This document shows positions 1-5,720 of a stretch of DNA of 16,190 bases, in pieces. Under the pieces are notes generated by a model, which was not told where the DNA came from, did not search any database, and was given only the letters and a program-made list of their open reading frames with translations. This DNA comes from JBJXGC01 sp046154545 (GTDB taxonomy: Bacteria; Chloroflexota; Dehalococcoidia; Tepidiformales; Tepidiformaceae): assembly GCA_046154545.1 (NCBI GenBank), contig JBJXGC010000022.1, positions 1-16,190 on the forward strand, given 5' to 3'. The first letter of the stretch is position 1; the number at the start of each line of letters is the position of its first letter. The position numbers and the translations under genes were made by a program.

Positions 1-695
1 TTCGTGATCCGGGCCGCCACCTTCTCCTTGACCGTCGCGCCGGCCTCTGGCGTGAGCTTGCCGTCGGCCACGGCCTGGTCGATCCGCGCGTTGGCCGCGG
101 CCACGGCGTTGTCGATGACCGTCTGCGGGGCGACGTTGTGGGCGGTCGCCACGGCCGCGATCGTCTGCCCTGCCTTGACCTGCTCGACCAGGGCCTGGAT
201 CTCGATGCCGATGGTTTCGGCGGCGCTCTTCATGAGCCCCTTGCCGCCGCCGCGCCGCTGTCCGTCCTGCCCGCCGCCGTGGCTGCCGTCCGGCACCGAG
301 TTCATGAAGGCGGGGAGCTGCTCCTGCGCCTTCGCGTACGCCTGGTCCGCCCGCTCCTCGGTGAGCTTGCCATCGGCGACGGCCTGGTCCAGCCGTGTCC
401 GCAGCTCAGCCAGGACCTGGGCCTGGATGGCTGCGGGGTCCTTGCCGTTGTCAGTGAGCACCTGGTTGATGCTCTGCCCGGCTTTCAGGCCCTCGCTGAA
501 GACGGCCTTATCGAGGCCGGATGCCTGGACGATGGCCGCGAGGCCGATGCGGGCACCACGGTGGTCGCCCGCGCCCAGGCCCTGCGACGCCGGCCTGTCC
601 GGGTTGGCCGGGCCCTGGGCGAAGGTGACGCCCGCCACGCCAACCGCCATAAGCCCGGTGAGGCCAATGGCCAGTACTTTCGTCGAGATCTTCAT
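1..695 (-). CDS. Exported helical-repeat protein, C-terminus cut by window edge
   Basis: At least 231 residues are encoded; the reading frame is still open at the left edge, so the C-terminus is missing. The ATG at 695 is set by a strong Shine-Dalgarno (AAGGAG at 703-708, 7 nt before the start). Residues 1-27 form a signal peptide (MKISTKVLAI, hydrophobic core, cleavage near TFAQ). The mature part has two homologous helical repeats, about residues 51-131 and 157-231. Each carries a KAGQ(S/T)I motif followed by R(L/I)DQAVADGKLT, and a Gly/Arg-rich linker (about 138-153) separates them. The KLT(E/P)E-type element resembles short helical exported proteins of the YckD/DUF2680 type, but I cannot assign it to a family with confidence. 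No enzymatic motif is visible. It lies downstream of thiN on the same strand, 132 bp away and with its own SD, so it is probably a separate unit. Function unknown. Confidence 0.8.
   Translation of the reverse strand, partial: MKISTKVLAIGLTGLMAVGVAGVTFAQGPANPDRPASQGLGAGDHRGARIGLAAIVQASGLDKAVFSEGLKAGQSINQVLTDNGKDPAAIQAQVLAELRTRLDQAVADGKLTEERADQAYAKAQEQLPAFMNSVPDGSHGGGQDGQRRGGGKGLMKSAAETIGIEIQALVEQVKAGQTIAAVATAHNVAPQTVIDNAVAAANARIDQAVADGKLTPEAGATVKEKVAARIT
52..85. repeat. Imperfect 34-bp direct repeat, copy 1 (partner at 361-394)
   Basis: This segment matches 361-394 at 30 of 34 positions in the same orientation, beginning GTGAGCTTGCC. It encodes the DQAVADGKLT element of the second protein repeat in the exported helical protein. 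The DNA-level match suggests a fairly recent internal duplication or gene conversion, or strong constraint on this element. Confidence 0.75.
361..394. repeat. Imperfect 34-bp direct repeat, copy 2 (partner at 52-85)
   Basis: Second copy of the 34-bp internal repeat. It encodes the DQAVADGKLT element of the first protein repeat. The four mismatches are scattered substitutions, with no gaps. Confidence 0.75.
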
Positions 696-771
696 GTCGT
701 TGCTCCTTGTGCTTTCTGAGGCCGCCGGTCCCAGGCGTCTCACGGTTCCAATGGCGGCAGCGGGGTGCGAG

Positions 772-819
772 GTGCCGGCCCCCCGGGGCGCTTTACGCGG
801 CCTTACCCGGAGCCGGCAC
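772..819 (-). other. Inverted repeat just downstream of thiN, possible transcription stop
   Basis: Perfect 8-bp arms, GTGCCGGC (772-779) and GCCGGCAC (812-819), flank a 32-nt GC-rich loop that contains a CCCCGGGG core. The structure starts 8 nt after the thiN stop codon. No T-run follows on the minus strand, so it is not a canonical intrinsic terminator. It could be an mRNA 3' end structure or a chance GC-rich palindrome. Confidence 0.3.
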
Positions 820-827
820 GTCCCCGG

Positions 828-1463
828 TCAACGATGCCGTTCGACCCAGCGCCCCTGGAAGAGGAGCAAGTCTCCGCTGGCCACGCGTACCGTGGCAGGA
901 GGCTCCGCGATTTCGTTGTGGACGCCGCGCGGGCTGAAATGCAGGGTCACGTCATCGAGTGGCCAGCGCAGGCCGCTCGTCGTCACGCCGGTACATTCGC
1001 CCAGCGCGAGCAGCGAGACCACGGTGCCGCTTTCTCCTTCGATGACCGTTTCACCCTGTACCCGCCGGATCTCGAAGTGGTCGTCGATGATCCGCACGTC
1101 GGCGCTGCCGGCGAAGTTCACCAGGACGGAGAGGTTCGCGAGGGCGTGGTCCGCTCGTCCGCCGCCGGCACCGGCGACATCGATCCGCGTCGCTCCGGCG
1201 GCGAGGGCGTAGGCGATGGCTTTCTCCAGGTCTGTGGTCTCCGCGTCGGCGTCACGATGCACGCGGTCTTCGCCGACCTGCTGGCGGCCGTCCGGGCTGA
1301 GCGAGTCGAGGTCGCCCACGACGGCGCCAGGCATCAGGCCGGCCGCCAGGGCCTTATCGCCGCCGCCATCGGCCGCGACGACGAGGTCGGCGAGCGCGGC
1401 ATACTGGTGGAGCAGGGAGGGCGATGGCATGTCGCCGTTCGCGACGATGAGGGCGCGCAGCAC
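828..1463 (-). CDS. thiN: Thiamine pyrophosphokinase
   Basis: A 211-residue protein that transfers pyrophosphate from ATP to thiamine, making the cofactor thiamine diphosphate in the cytoplasm. Family hallmarks are in order: LIVANGD at residues 5-11, VVAADGG at 28-34, VVGDLDS at 48-54, the TTDLEKA segment at 76-82, and GGRADHALAN at 101-110, which carry the nucleotide- and metal-binding acids. Residues from about 125 onward form the C-terminal thiamine-binding beta domain. Length fits bacterial TPKs (about 210 aa). The frame is open upstream to 1559, but homologues begin directly at (M)xxALIVANGD. The GTG at 1463 also lies exactly 6 nt after a TACGGT -10 box, so I chose it as a leaderless start; no SD is present. 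It is divergent from the acetyltransferase at 1544. No other thiamine genes are nearby, so it probably serves salvage or the last step of the pathway. Confidence 0.9.
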   Translation of the reverse strand: MLRALIVANGDMPSPSLLHQYAALADLVVAADGGGDKALAAGLMPGAVVGDLDSLSPDGRQQVGEDRVHRDADAETTDLEKAIAYALAAGATRIDVAGAGGGRADHALANLSVLVNFAGSADVRIIDDHFEIRRVQGETVIEGESGTVVSLLALGECTGVTTSGLRWPLDDVTLHFSPRGVHNEIAEPPATVRVASGDLLLFQGRWVERHR

Positions 1464-1469
1464 GCCGCG

Positions 1470-1498
1470 ACCGTACGGGCCGGATGACGCCCACACAA
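1470..1498 (-). promoter_or_regulatory. Promoter of thiN, leaderless type
   Basis: On the minus strand: TTGTGT (1498-1493), a 17-nt spacer, TACGGT (1475-1470), then 6 nt and the GTG start at 1463. With a start site 6-7 nt after the -10 box, transcription would begin at or next to the GTG. The -35 match to TTGACA is modest (3 of 6). The same layout recurs at other genes here. Confidence 0.55.
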
Positions 1499-1528
1499 CC
1501 CCATCCCCCACGGGGCGGGCAGGTCGGA

Positions 1529-1534
1529 TACAAT
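1529..1534 (+). promoter_or_regulatory. -10 box before the GNAT gene
   Basis: TACAAT (5 of 6 to TATAAT) ends 9 nt before the ATG at 1544. No convincing -35 lies 17 nt upstream and there is no SD. The mRNA would have a leader of only 0-3 nt. Confidence 0.45.
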
Positions 1535-1543
1535 CCGCCGGCG

Positions 1544-2122
1544 ATGACTGACTACCCACCTTCGGCCTGGGAGGGCGAACTCGTCCGGCTGCGGGCGGTT
1601 GAGCCGGCGGACTGGGAACGATTCTTCGCCGATGGCCGCGATACCGACTCCGCCCGCATGGGGTGGCAGATCGGTTTCCCGCGCAGCAGCGAGCGGGCGA
1701 AACAGTGGACCAACGAGCGCGCCACCATCGACGGACACGACACGCTCCAGTTTTTCTGGGCGATTGAGACGCTCACGGGGACGCTCGCCGGTTCGTGCAA
1801 CACGCACGGGGTCGATCATCGCAACGGGCACTTCGAGTACGGGATCGACATCTTTCGCGAGCATCGCGGCCACGGCTACGCTGGCGACGCCATCCTGATC
1901 ATGCTGCGCTTCTACTTCGAGGAGCTACGGTTCAACAAGGCGAACGCGACGGTCTTCGCGTTCAACGAAGGGTCGCTCGCCCTCCACCGCAAGCTTGGGT
2001 TCATCGAGGAGGGCCGCATCCGGGCGAACGTCTACACGGACGGCGCCTACCACGACGAGCACTGGTTCGGGATGACGGCCAGCGAATTCCGCGAGCTCAA
2101 GCGCGGTGAGAACTCCGGGTGA
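1544..2122 (+). CDS. GNAT N-acetyltransferase, RimJ/RimL type
   Basis: A 192-residue single-domain acetyltransferase of the Acetyltransf_3 (RimJ/RimL-like) group, which uses acetyl-CoA to modify amino groups of proteins or small molecules. The N-terminal strand reads ELVRLRAVEPADWERF. The acetyl-CoA loop is HRGHGYAGDA (R/Q-x-x-G-x-G/A type, near residue 107), followed by a long helix. The C-terminal part has FNEGSLALHRKLGFIEEG (an N-x-x-S-x-x-x-x-x-K-x-G-F motif) and a tail matching the family's usual Y-x-D-x-x-W pattern (YHDEHWFGM). Length is normal. The ATG at 1544 is preferred over the in-frame ATG at 1484, which would add a Pro-rich stretch and overlap the thiN promoter. The gene is divergent from thiN and convergent with the crotonase gene. 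The substrate cannot be told from sequence. Confidence 0.88.
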   Translation: MTDYPPSAWEGELVRLRAVEPADWERFFADGRDTDSARMGWQIGFPRSSERAKQWTNERATIDGHDTLQFFWAIETLTGTLAGSCNTHGVDHRNGHFEYGIDIFREHRGHGYAGDAILIMLRFYFEELRFNKANATVFAFNEGSLALHRKLGFIEEGRIRANVYTDGAYHDEHWFGMTASEFRELKRGENSG

Positions 2123-2196
2123 TTTCTTGGCCGCGGCCAGCTCGCTATCGCAGCCGATCGTAGTCGGCGTGCGTCGCGGCCGCGGCATCCCGGGAC

Positions 2197-2222
2197 CTTG
2201 GCGCGTCTTGGCGACCTTGGCG
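2197..2222. repeat. Three short CTTGGCG direct repeats
   Basis: CTTGGCG occurs at 2197-2203, 2207-2213 and 2216-2222, roughly one helical turn apart, in the 110-bp gap between two convergent genes. No promoter needs to lie here. It may be chance or polymerase-slippage sequence; no role assigned. Confidence 0.4.
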
Positions 2223-2232
2223 ATTCGACAGT

Positions 2233-3006
2233 TCAGCGGTAGCGGTCGAATCCGTCATCGGCGCCACGGTCGCGGAGACGGCCGAGGGCGTTCATCTGGC
2301 CGTGATAGCGGAAGAGCGCGCCCACTCCCATGATTTCGAGCGAGGTGTTCAGCGCCTCTTTGTTCTGCAGTGCCCCTTCGAAGGGCACCTCGAGGCAGTC
2401 GGCGACGATGCTCTCGACGGTCGCGTCCAGCTCGCCGGCCGGGACGGCCATCGTCACGAGGCCGATGCGCTCGGCCTCGCGCCCATCGATCACCCGGCCC
2501 GTCATGAGGAGGTAGCGGGCCTGCTTCAGGCCAAGCGCAACCTGCCAGAGCGGCATGCTGCTCACTCCCCCCATCTTCACGGCCGGGTGGCCCAGGCGCG
2601 CGTCTTCCGCGGCGACGGAGATGTCGCAGAGGAGCTGCAGGTAGCAGCCGCCCGCGAGAGCGTGTCCCTGGACGCGGGCGATCGTCGGTTTCGGGCAGTT
2701 CCAGATGCGCTGGTAGCGGCCCTCGATGCCGCGCAGCGTCATCAATGAGTTGGCGACCGTCCAGCGGCCGGCGGGCTGGGGCGGCGTGGTGTAGTAGCTG
2801 CCCTTCAGGTCGTACCCCGCCGAGAAGGAGGCGCCGGCCCCGGCCAGGACGATGACACGGACCTCCGGGTCGCCCTCTGCGGCCGTAAAGGCGGCGTCGA
2901 GGTCGTCCATGAGCTGGTGGTTGAGGGCGTTGCGCTTCTCTGGCCGGTTCATCGTGATCCGGGCCACGCCGGCTTCGGCGGTGTAGAGGACGGTTTGGAG
3001 TTCCAT
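2233..3006 (-). CDS. Enoyl-CoA hydratase/isomerase (crotonase) family protein, catalytic glutamates not conserved
   Basis: A 257-residue soluble crotonase-fold protein, a family that binds acyl-CoA and stabilises an enolate in an oxyanion hole. The start of the fold reads ITMNRPEKRNALN (17-29). The first oxyanion element is SFSAGYDLKG (60-69) and the second is VQGHALAGGCYLQLLCD (112-128). Compared with rat enoyl-CoA hydratase, the position of Glu144 (in QPE) is Ala142 here (GHPAV), and that of Glu164 (in AMEMVLTG) is Tyr165 (ARYLLMTG). A plain 2-enoyl-CoA hydratase is therefore unlikely; an isomerase, lyase, hydrolase or other crotonase activity is possible. The ATG at 3006 has a good SD (GGAGG at 3013-3017, 6 nt spacing) and a CATAAT -10-like box at 3028-3033, so this gene is SD-led, unlike its divergent neighbour. 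No other fatty-acid genes are nearby. Confidence 0.87.
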   Translation of the reverse strand: MELQTVLYTAEAGVARITMNRPEKRNALNHQLMDDLDAAFTAAEGDPEVRVIVLAGAGASFSAGYDLKGSYYTTPPQPAGRWTVANSLMTLRGIEGRYQRIWNCPKPTIARVQGHALAGGCYLQLLCDISVAAEDARLGHPAVKMGGVSSMPLWQVALGLKQARYLLMTGRVIDGREAERIGLVTMAVPAGELDATVESIVADCLEVPFEGALQNKEALNTSLEIMGVGALFRYHGQMNALGRLRDRGADDGFDRYR

Positions 3007-3068
3007 GGGTTGCCTCCGGTGGCCGAGATTATGCCTCAGAAGGCAGGGTGGCGCGTCCCGGCTGGTGT

Positions 3069-3074
3069 TACGAT
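3069..3074 (+). promoter_or_regulatory. -10 box of a leaderless gene
   Basis: TACGAT lies exactly 6 nt before the ATG at 3081, with no SD between. A -35 match 17-18 nt upstream is not evident. The spacing equals that seen at thiN and four other starts in the window. Confidence 0.5.
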
Positions 3075-3080
3075 GCGGGC

Positions 3081-3521
3081 ATGAGGCGAAGAAACAACGG
3101 TCGTTGGCTCCTCCTGTTTACGACTGGAACGGCGCTGGCCTTGGCCGTGGTCGCCGTAGCCATGTTCTCCTGGCCAGCCGGTGGCGACTCAGGGCTGGTG
3201 AAAGTGCCGTTGGCGGATATCACGGGTGGCTCGGCCTATTGCGATCGCGAGCACGGCTTCTGCATCACGTCCGAGTCCCTGGGTGCGGGGTTCGCTCTCG
3301 ATTCGCTCGATCCGCATCCGGTGTTCTCCAGGAAGGGGTGCCGCGTCGATGGGGACGTCGTCCCGGGCGTCGCGGACCGCATCCCGCTGGAAGTCCTCCG
3401 GTCGCCGTGTAGCGGCGCAACGTTCGACGTTCTCGGTGTCCGCCTATTCGGCCCGGCGCCGAGCGACCTTCGGCGGCTCGCCGTCGAGCTGGAAGGGGAT
3501 TACGTCCTCGTCCGGCCATGA
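3081..3521 (+). CDS. Membrane-anchored Rieske-like protein lacking the 2Fe-2S ligands
   Basis: 146 residues. Residues 1-8 are basic (MRRRNNGR) and about 9-31 form a TM helix or uncleaved signal anchor, leaving an extracytoplasmic domain. The C-terminal half follows the Rieske fold pattern: FALDSLDPHP (71-80), VFSRKGCRV (81-89), SPCSGATFDVLG (108-119), then FGPAPSDLRRLAVE (123-136), which matches the usual CPCHG-(S/A)-x-F-D-x-x-G and GPAPxxLxxxxVE elements. However, the C-x-H / C-x-x-H ligand set is incomplete. The CPCHG motif has become SPCSG (only C110 kept, no His) and the CTHLGC-type motif is shortened to KGC (C87). It therefore probably binds no 2Fe-2S cluster, as in NirD-type Rieske-like subunits. 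Four Cys (54, 61, 87, 110) could form disulfides. Start chosen because TACGAT lies 6 nt before it; an upstream in-frame start at 3048 would add residues before the TM. Partner unknown. Confidence 0.72.
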   Translation: MRRRNNGRWLLLFTTGTALALAVVAVAMFSWPAGGDSGLVKVPLADITGGSAYCDREHGFCITSESLGAGFALDSLDPHPVFSRKGCRVDGDVVPGVADRIPLEVLRSPCSGATFDVLGVRLFGPAPSDLRRLAVELEGDYVLVRP

Positions 3522-3552
3522 CGCTTTCGGGCCCGCGCCTCTCGTCCCTCGG

Positions 3553-4374
3553 TCAGAGCCGTTTTACATACCGGTCGCCGTCCTTGAACCAGCGGCGCTC
3601 TTCGAGGTCGCGCTCATAAACCTTCAGCTCGCCGGTCGCGGGCGCGTCGATGGTGTGAAAGGCGCCGGTGCCGGCGTAGATGGCGGCGCGTTCGAGCATC
3701 CACACCTCCAGGCCGCGGCCCCGGTAGAGGTCACCGAGGGCGGGTTCGGTGACCTGCGCGAGGCCCGTGCGCGTGTCCTTCACGGCCACTGCGCCCACGA
3801 CCCGTTCGCCGTCTGCGAGCACGAACCAGCCGGGCCGCACGCCCTGCTCGAACGGCCAGGGGTCCTCGCCGGTGAGGGCGGCGATGGCGGCGGCGTCGCT
3901 CCGGCGCTGCTCGCGCACGGTCAGGAGGGGGAGGCGTTTCTCGAGCAGGAGCTGCGGCTGTGCGCCCGCCTCGCGGGCGATGGGCAGGTATCCGATCCGC
4001 GAGAAGTAGGCTTCGAGGGGAGTGTCACCCTCCGGCACGCGGGCGCGGAGCAGGCGGAGCCCGCGATCCTGGGCGGCCCGTTCGACGGCGCGGACGAGCG
4101 CTCGGCCGGCGTGCGTTGCGCCCGACACCAGCAGGTCGAGCGTCGCCACCCCTTCCTCCTCAGCCCAGCGGACGGCGCCGGCCGTGCCCTGGGCGTCTTC
4201 GGCGACGAGGAGATGGTGGCCGGTCTGGGCGAGCCGGGTGGCACCGAGAGCGATCGCCTCGTCCGCTCCGGGGAATTCTTCCTCGAACCCGCCGAAGGCC
4301 TGGAGCAGCAGGTCGTCGATGGTTGCGGCATCGCCAGGCAGGAAGGGACGCACCGTGAAGACGCTTAGTGACAT
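3553..4374 (-). CDS. Tandem-domain GNAT acetyltransferase
   Basis: A 273-residue protein with two GNAT-like halves. The N-terminal half (about 1-150) has FTVRPFLPGDAATIDDLL, a beta-rich core and the helix start GATHAGRALVRAVERAA, but no proper acetyl-CoA loop. It ends YFSRIGYLPI. The C-terminal half (about 150-273) restarts with LTVREQRRSDAAAIAAL and carries the better acetyl-CoA loop, LYRGRGLEVWMLERA. The likely arrangement is one inactive and one active domain, as in many double-GNAT proteins. No obvious SD precedes the ATG at 4374; the six bases before it are all T on the coding strand. The stop lies 31 bp from that of the convergent Rieske-like gene. Substrate unknown. Confidence 0.83.
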   Translation of the reverse strand: MSLSVFTVRPFLPGDAATIDDLLLQAFGGFEEEFPGADEAIALGATRLAQTGHHLLVAEDAQGTAGAVRWAEEEGVATLDLLVSGATHAGRALVRAVERAAQDRGLRLLRARVPEGDTPLEAYFSRIGYLPIAREAGAQPQLLLEKRLPLLTVREQRRSDAAAIAALTGEDPWPFEQGVRPGWFVLADGERVVGAVAVKDTRTGLAQVTEPALGDLYRGRGLEVWMLERAAIYAGTGAFHTIDAPATGELKVYERDLEERRWFKDGDRYVKRL

Positions 4375-4479
4375 AAAAAAGAGACCACCACTACTCCCTG
4401 CGGAACCGCCGCACGAGTGTACTCCAGTAGTTCACCCGCAATGAACGTGGGCATTACGTCTCCTGCGTGGGTAAATCCA

Positions 4480-4501
4480 CTTTACGGGTGTCACCGTAAA
4501 G
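4480..4501. promoter_or_regulatory. Palindromic operator candidate over the CHRD promoter
   Basis: Perfect 8-bp arms, CTTTACGG (4480-4487) and CCGTAAAG (4494-4501), with a 6-nt centre. A further GTAAA at 4471-4475 is inverted relative to TTTAC at 4481-4485. The palindrome covers the predicted -35 and most of the spacer, the place where a repressor dimer would block RNA polymerase. AT-rich TTTAC units stand out in this GC-rich DNA. The 13-mer CACTTTACGGGTG at 4478-4490 recurs with one mismatch at 12255-12267. Confidence 0.55.
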
Positions 4502-4509
4502 ATTATTGT
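4481..4509 (+). promoter_or_regulatory. Promoter of the CHRD gene
   Basis: TTTACG (4481-4486, 4 of 6 to TTGACA), a 17-nt spacer and TATTGT (4504-4509, 4 of 6 to TATAAT). Transcription would begin near 4516, giving a leader of about 32 nt that includes the GGGAGG SD at 4536-4541. The inverted repeat at 4480-4501 overlaps this promoter. Confidence 0.5.
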
Positions 4510-4547
4510 TCCGAGAAGACCGGGCAATGACCCGTGGGAGGATGTCG

Positions 4548-5195
4548 ATGTTTATTGCTCATACCGCACGCCGCGCCTGGTGGGTGGCCCTCGTGGCCAT
4601 TGCCGCGCTCGGCCTCGTCCTGATGTTGAATGGTCCGACAAAGGGTTCCGCGCAGAATTTCCCCGCCCCAAGCGTCCGCCTCAGCACGGCGGAAGAGGTG
4701 CCACCTGTGACCGGCAACGGCGGCGGGCAGTTCTTCTGGAACCTCACGGCTGATTCGCTTGAGGCGGACCTTTCGGGCGATTCCACCGACCTCCTGACGG
4801 CGGCCCACATTCACCTTGGCGCCAAGGGCACGAACGGCCCCGTGATCGCGGCCCTCTTCTCCTCGACCGACGGGGTGCGTGACTTCCACGTCCTGCCCGT
4901 GATCAAGGCCGCGAACCTCGCCGGCCCGATGGCCGGCAAGCCGTTTGCTGACTTCGCCAAGGAAGTCTGCGCAGGCAACACCTACGTGAACATCCACTCG
5001 AAGGGAAACCCGGCCGGCCTCATCCGCGCCCAGATCCCTGCCCAGGCCTGCGCCCCGGGCGCGCCCCGGACCGGTAGCGGCATTGGCGGCTCAGAGTCGA
5101 GCTGGTTCGACAGCACCGCCCTCGGCGCAGCCCTCGCCGGCATCGCCGGCGGCGCGCTCGTCCTGAGCTTCGCCCGCTCCCGCCGCCGCTCCTAA
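4548..5195 (+). CDS. Secreted CHRD-domain protein with C-terminal membrane anchor
   Basis: 215 residues. An N-terminal signal peptide (ARRAWW, hydrophobic 11-28, cleavage near GSAQ at 36) leads to a CHRD (chordin-like) domain at about 41-165. Its hallmarks are LSTAEEVPPVTGNGGG (45-60), AHIHLG (86-91, His87 and His89) and YVNIHSKGNPAGLIRAQI (146-163). CHRD domains are extracellular beta domains of poorly known function. The C-terminus has APRTGSG (172-178), a hydrophobic helix (about 190-208) and an RSRRRS tail. This resembles a cell-wall sorting signal with a degenerate LPxTG, or a simple C-terminal anchor. Several in-frame starts exist (TTG 4506, ATG 4527, 4542, 4548). The ATG at 4548 is chosen because GGGAGG (4536-4541) lies 6 nt before it. 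The gene has its own promoter and terminator, so it is monocistronic. Confidence 0.85.
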   Translation: MFIAHTARRAWWVALVAIAALGLVLMLNGPTKGSAQNFPAPSVRLSTAEEVPPVTGNGGGQFFWNLTADSLEADLSGDSTDLLTAAHIHLGAKGTNGPVIAALFSSTDGVRDFHVLPVIKAANLAGPMAGKPFADFAKEVCAGNTYVNIHSKGNPAGLIRAQIPAQACAPGAPRTGSGIGGSESSWFDSTALGAALAGIAGGALVLSFARSRRRS

Positions 5196-5226
5196 GAGCA
5201 CGCGGCGACCTCAGTACCCTTCCAGG

Positions 5227-5259
5227 CGCCCCTCTGTCCCCAGCGGACGAGGGGCGTTT
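5227..5259 (+). terminator. Intrinsic terminator of the CHRD gene
   Basis: CGCCCCTC (5227-5234) pairs perfectly with GAGGGGCG (5249-5256). After a single bulged T the stem continues with GTCC/GGAC (5236-5239 with 5245-5248), closing a CCAGC loop. TTT follows at 5257-5259. This gives a 12-bp GC-rich stem with a short T tail, 31 nt past the CHRD stop. It is the clearest terminator in the window. Confidence 0.75.
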
Positions 5260-5309
5260 GGCGTGTCAGGACGGCCGGTGGCGTGGGCGCCTTCGGCTGA
5301 TCGCGGGCG

Positions 5310-5588
5310 CTACGAGGCGCGGCGCGCACCCATCGCGGCGCGGCCCGGCGCCGTCACCAGCGCGTGCCGTGAGCGTGCCGCCGTGAGTTCAACGACGATG
5401 GCTTTCCGCTGGGCGCGGCGCGCCGCCGCCCGATAGCAGGAGTCGGCGCCCTTCGCGAGAAAGGCCAGGAGGCAGGCGGCCGAGAGGGCAAGCGCCCACT
5501 CCGCGACGCCGCTCGCCCCGGTTGCGATTGCGACCGCCACCAGGGCCAGGGCAAGGTTGCGCACCGGCCACTTCCAGAAGGTCTGCAT
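5310..5588 (-). CDS. Small two-helix membrane protein, unknown function
   Basis: 92 residues. MQTFWKWPVRN leads into two closely spaced hydrophobic segments (about 11-27 and 30-46) with a short Ala/Gly/Glu turn. A basic Ala/Arg-rich cytoplasmic tail follows (RAAARRAQRKA at about 53-63, ending ARRAS). No family recognised. The frame is open to 5663, but the ATG at 5588 is chosen because GATGAT lies exactly 6 nt before it and the upstream extension is Pro-rich and non-hydrophobic. There is no SD. Start context and hydropathy support a real gene, but its small size and biased composition leave some doubt. It is convergent with the CHRD gene, and its start faces away from the gene at 5721. Confidence 0.55.
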   Translation of the reverse strand: MQTFWKWPVRNLALALVAVAIATGASGVAEWALALSAACLLAFLAKGADSCYRAAARRAQRKAIVVELTAARSRHALVTAPGRAAMGARRAS

Positions 5589-5594
5589 GGCCTG

Positions 5595-5623
5595 ATCATC
5601 GGGCTGAGGAGGTCGATTGCAAA
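5595..5623 (-). promoter_or_regulatory. Promoter of the small membrane protein, leaderless type
   Basis: On the minus strand: TTTGCA (5623-5618, 4 of 6 to TTGACA), a 17-nt spacer, GATGAT (5600-5595), 6 nt, then the ATG at 5588. Confidence 0.55.
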
Positions 5624-5685
5624 GAGTCAGGACGGTGACGCCCGGGCTACGCGCTGGGGTCACCGTGGGCGCGGGGTTCTGCTGA

Positions 5686-5714
5686 TTCAGACCGCAGACC
5701 GGCGGCTCTACCCT
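5686..5714 (+). promoter_or_regulatory. Promoter of the gene at 5721, leaderless type
   Basis: TTCAGA (5686-5691, 4 of 6 to TTGACA), a 17-nt spacer, TACCCT (5709-5714), 6 nt, then the ATG at 5721. No SD is present in this interval. Confidence 0.6.
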
Positions 5715-5720
5715 TGGGCC

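Noticed and set aside
4..1212. 402-codon plus-strand frame at the left end
   Set aside because: It lies antisense to the exported repeat protein and thiN, both of which have family motifs or a signal peptide and good start signals. Its product is Ala/Ser/Pro/Arg-rich with no domain, as expected from a GC-rich antisense frame.
4506..4547. Earlier starts (TTG 4506, ATG 4527, ATG 4542) for the CHRD gene
   Set aside because: The only well-spaced SD (GGGAGG, 6 nt) points to the ATG at 4548; for 4542 the SD would abut the start.
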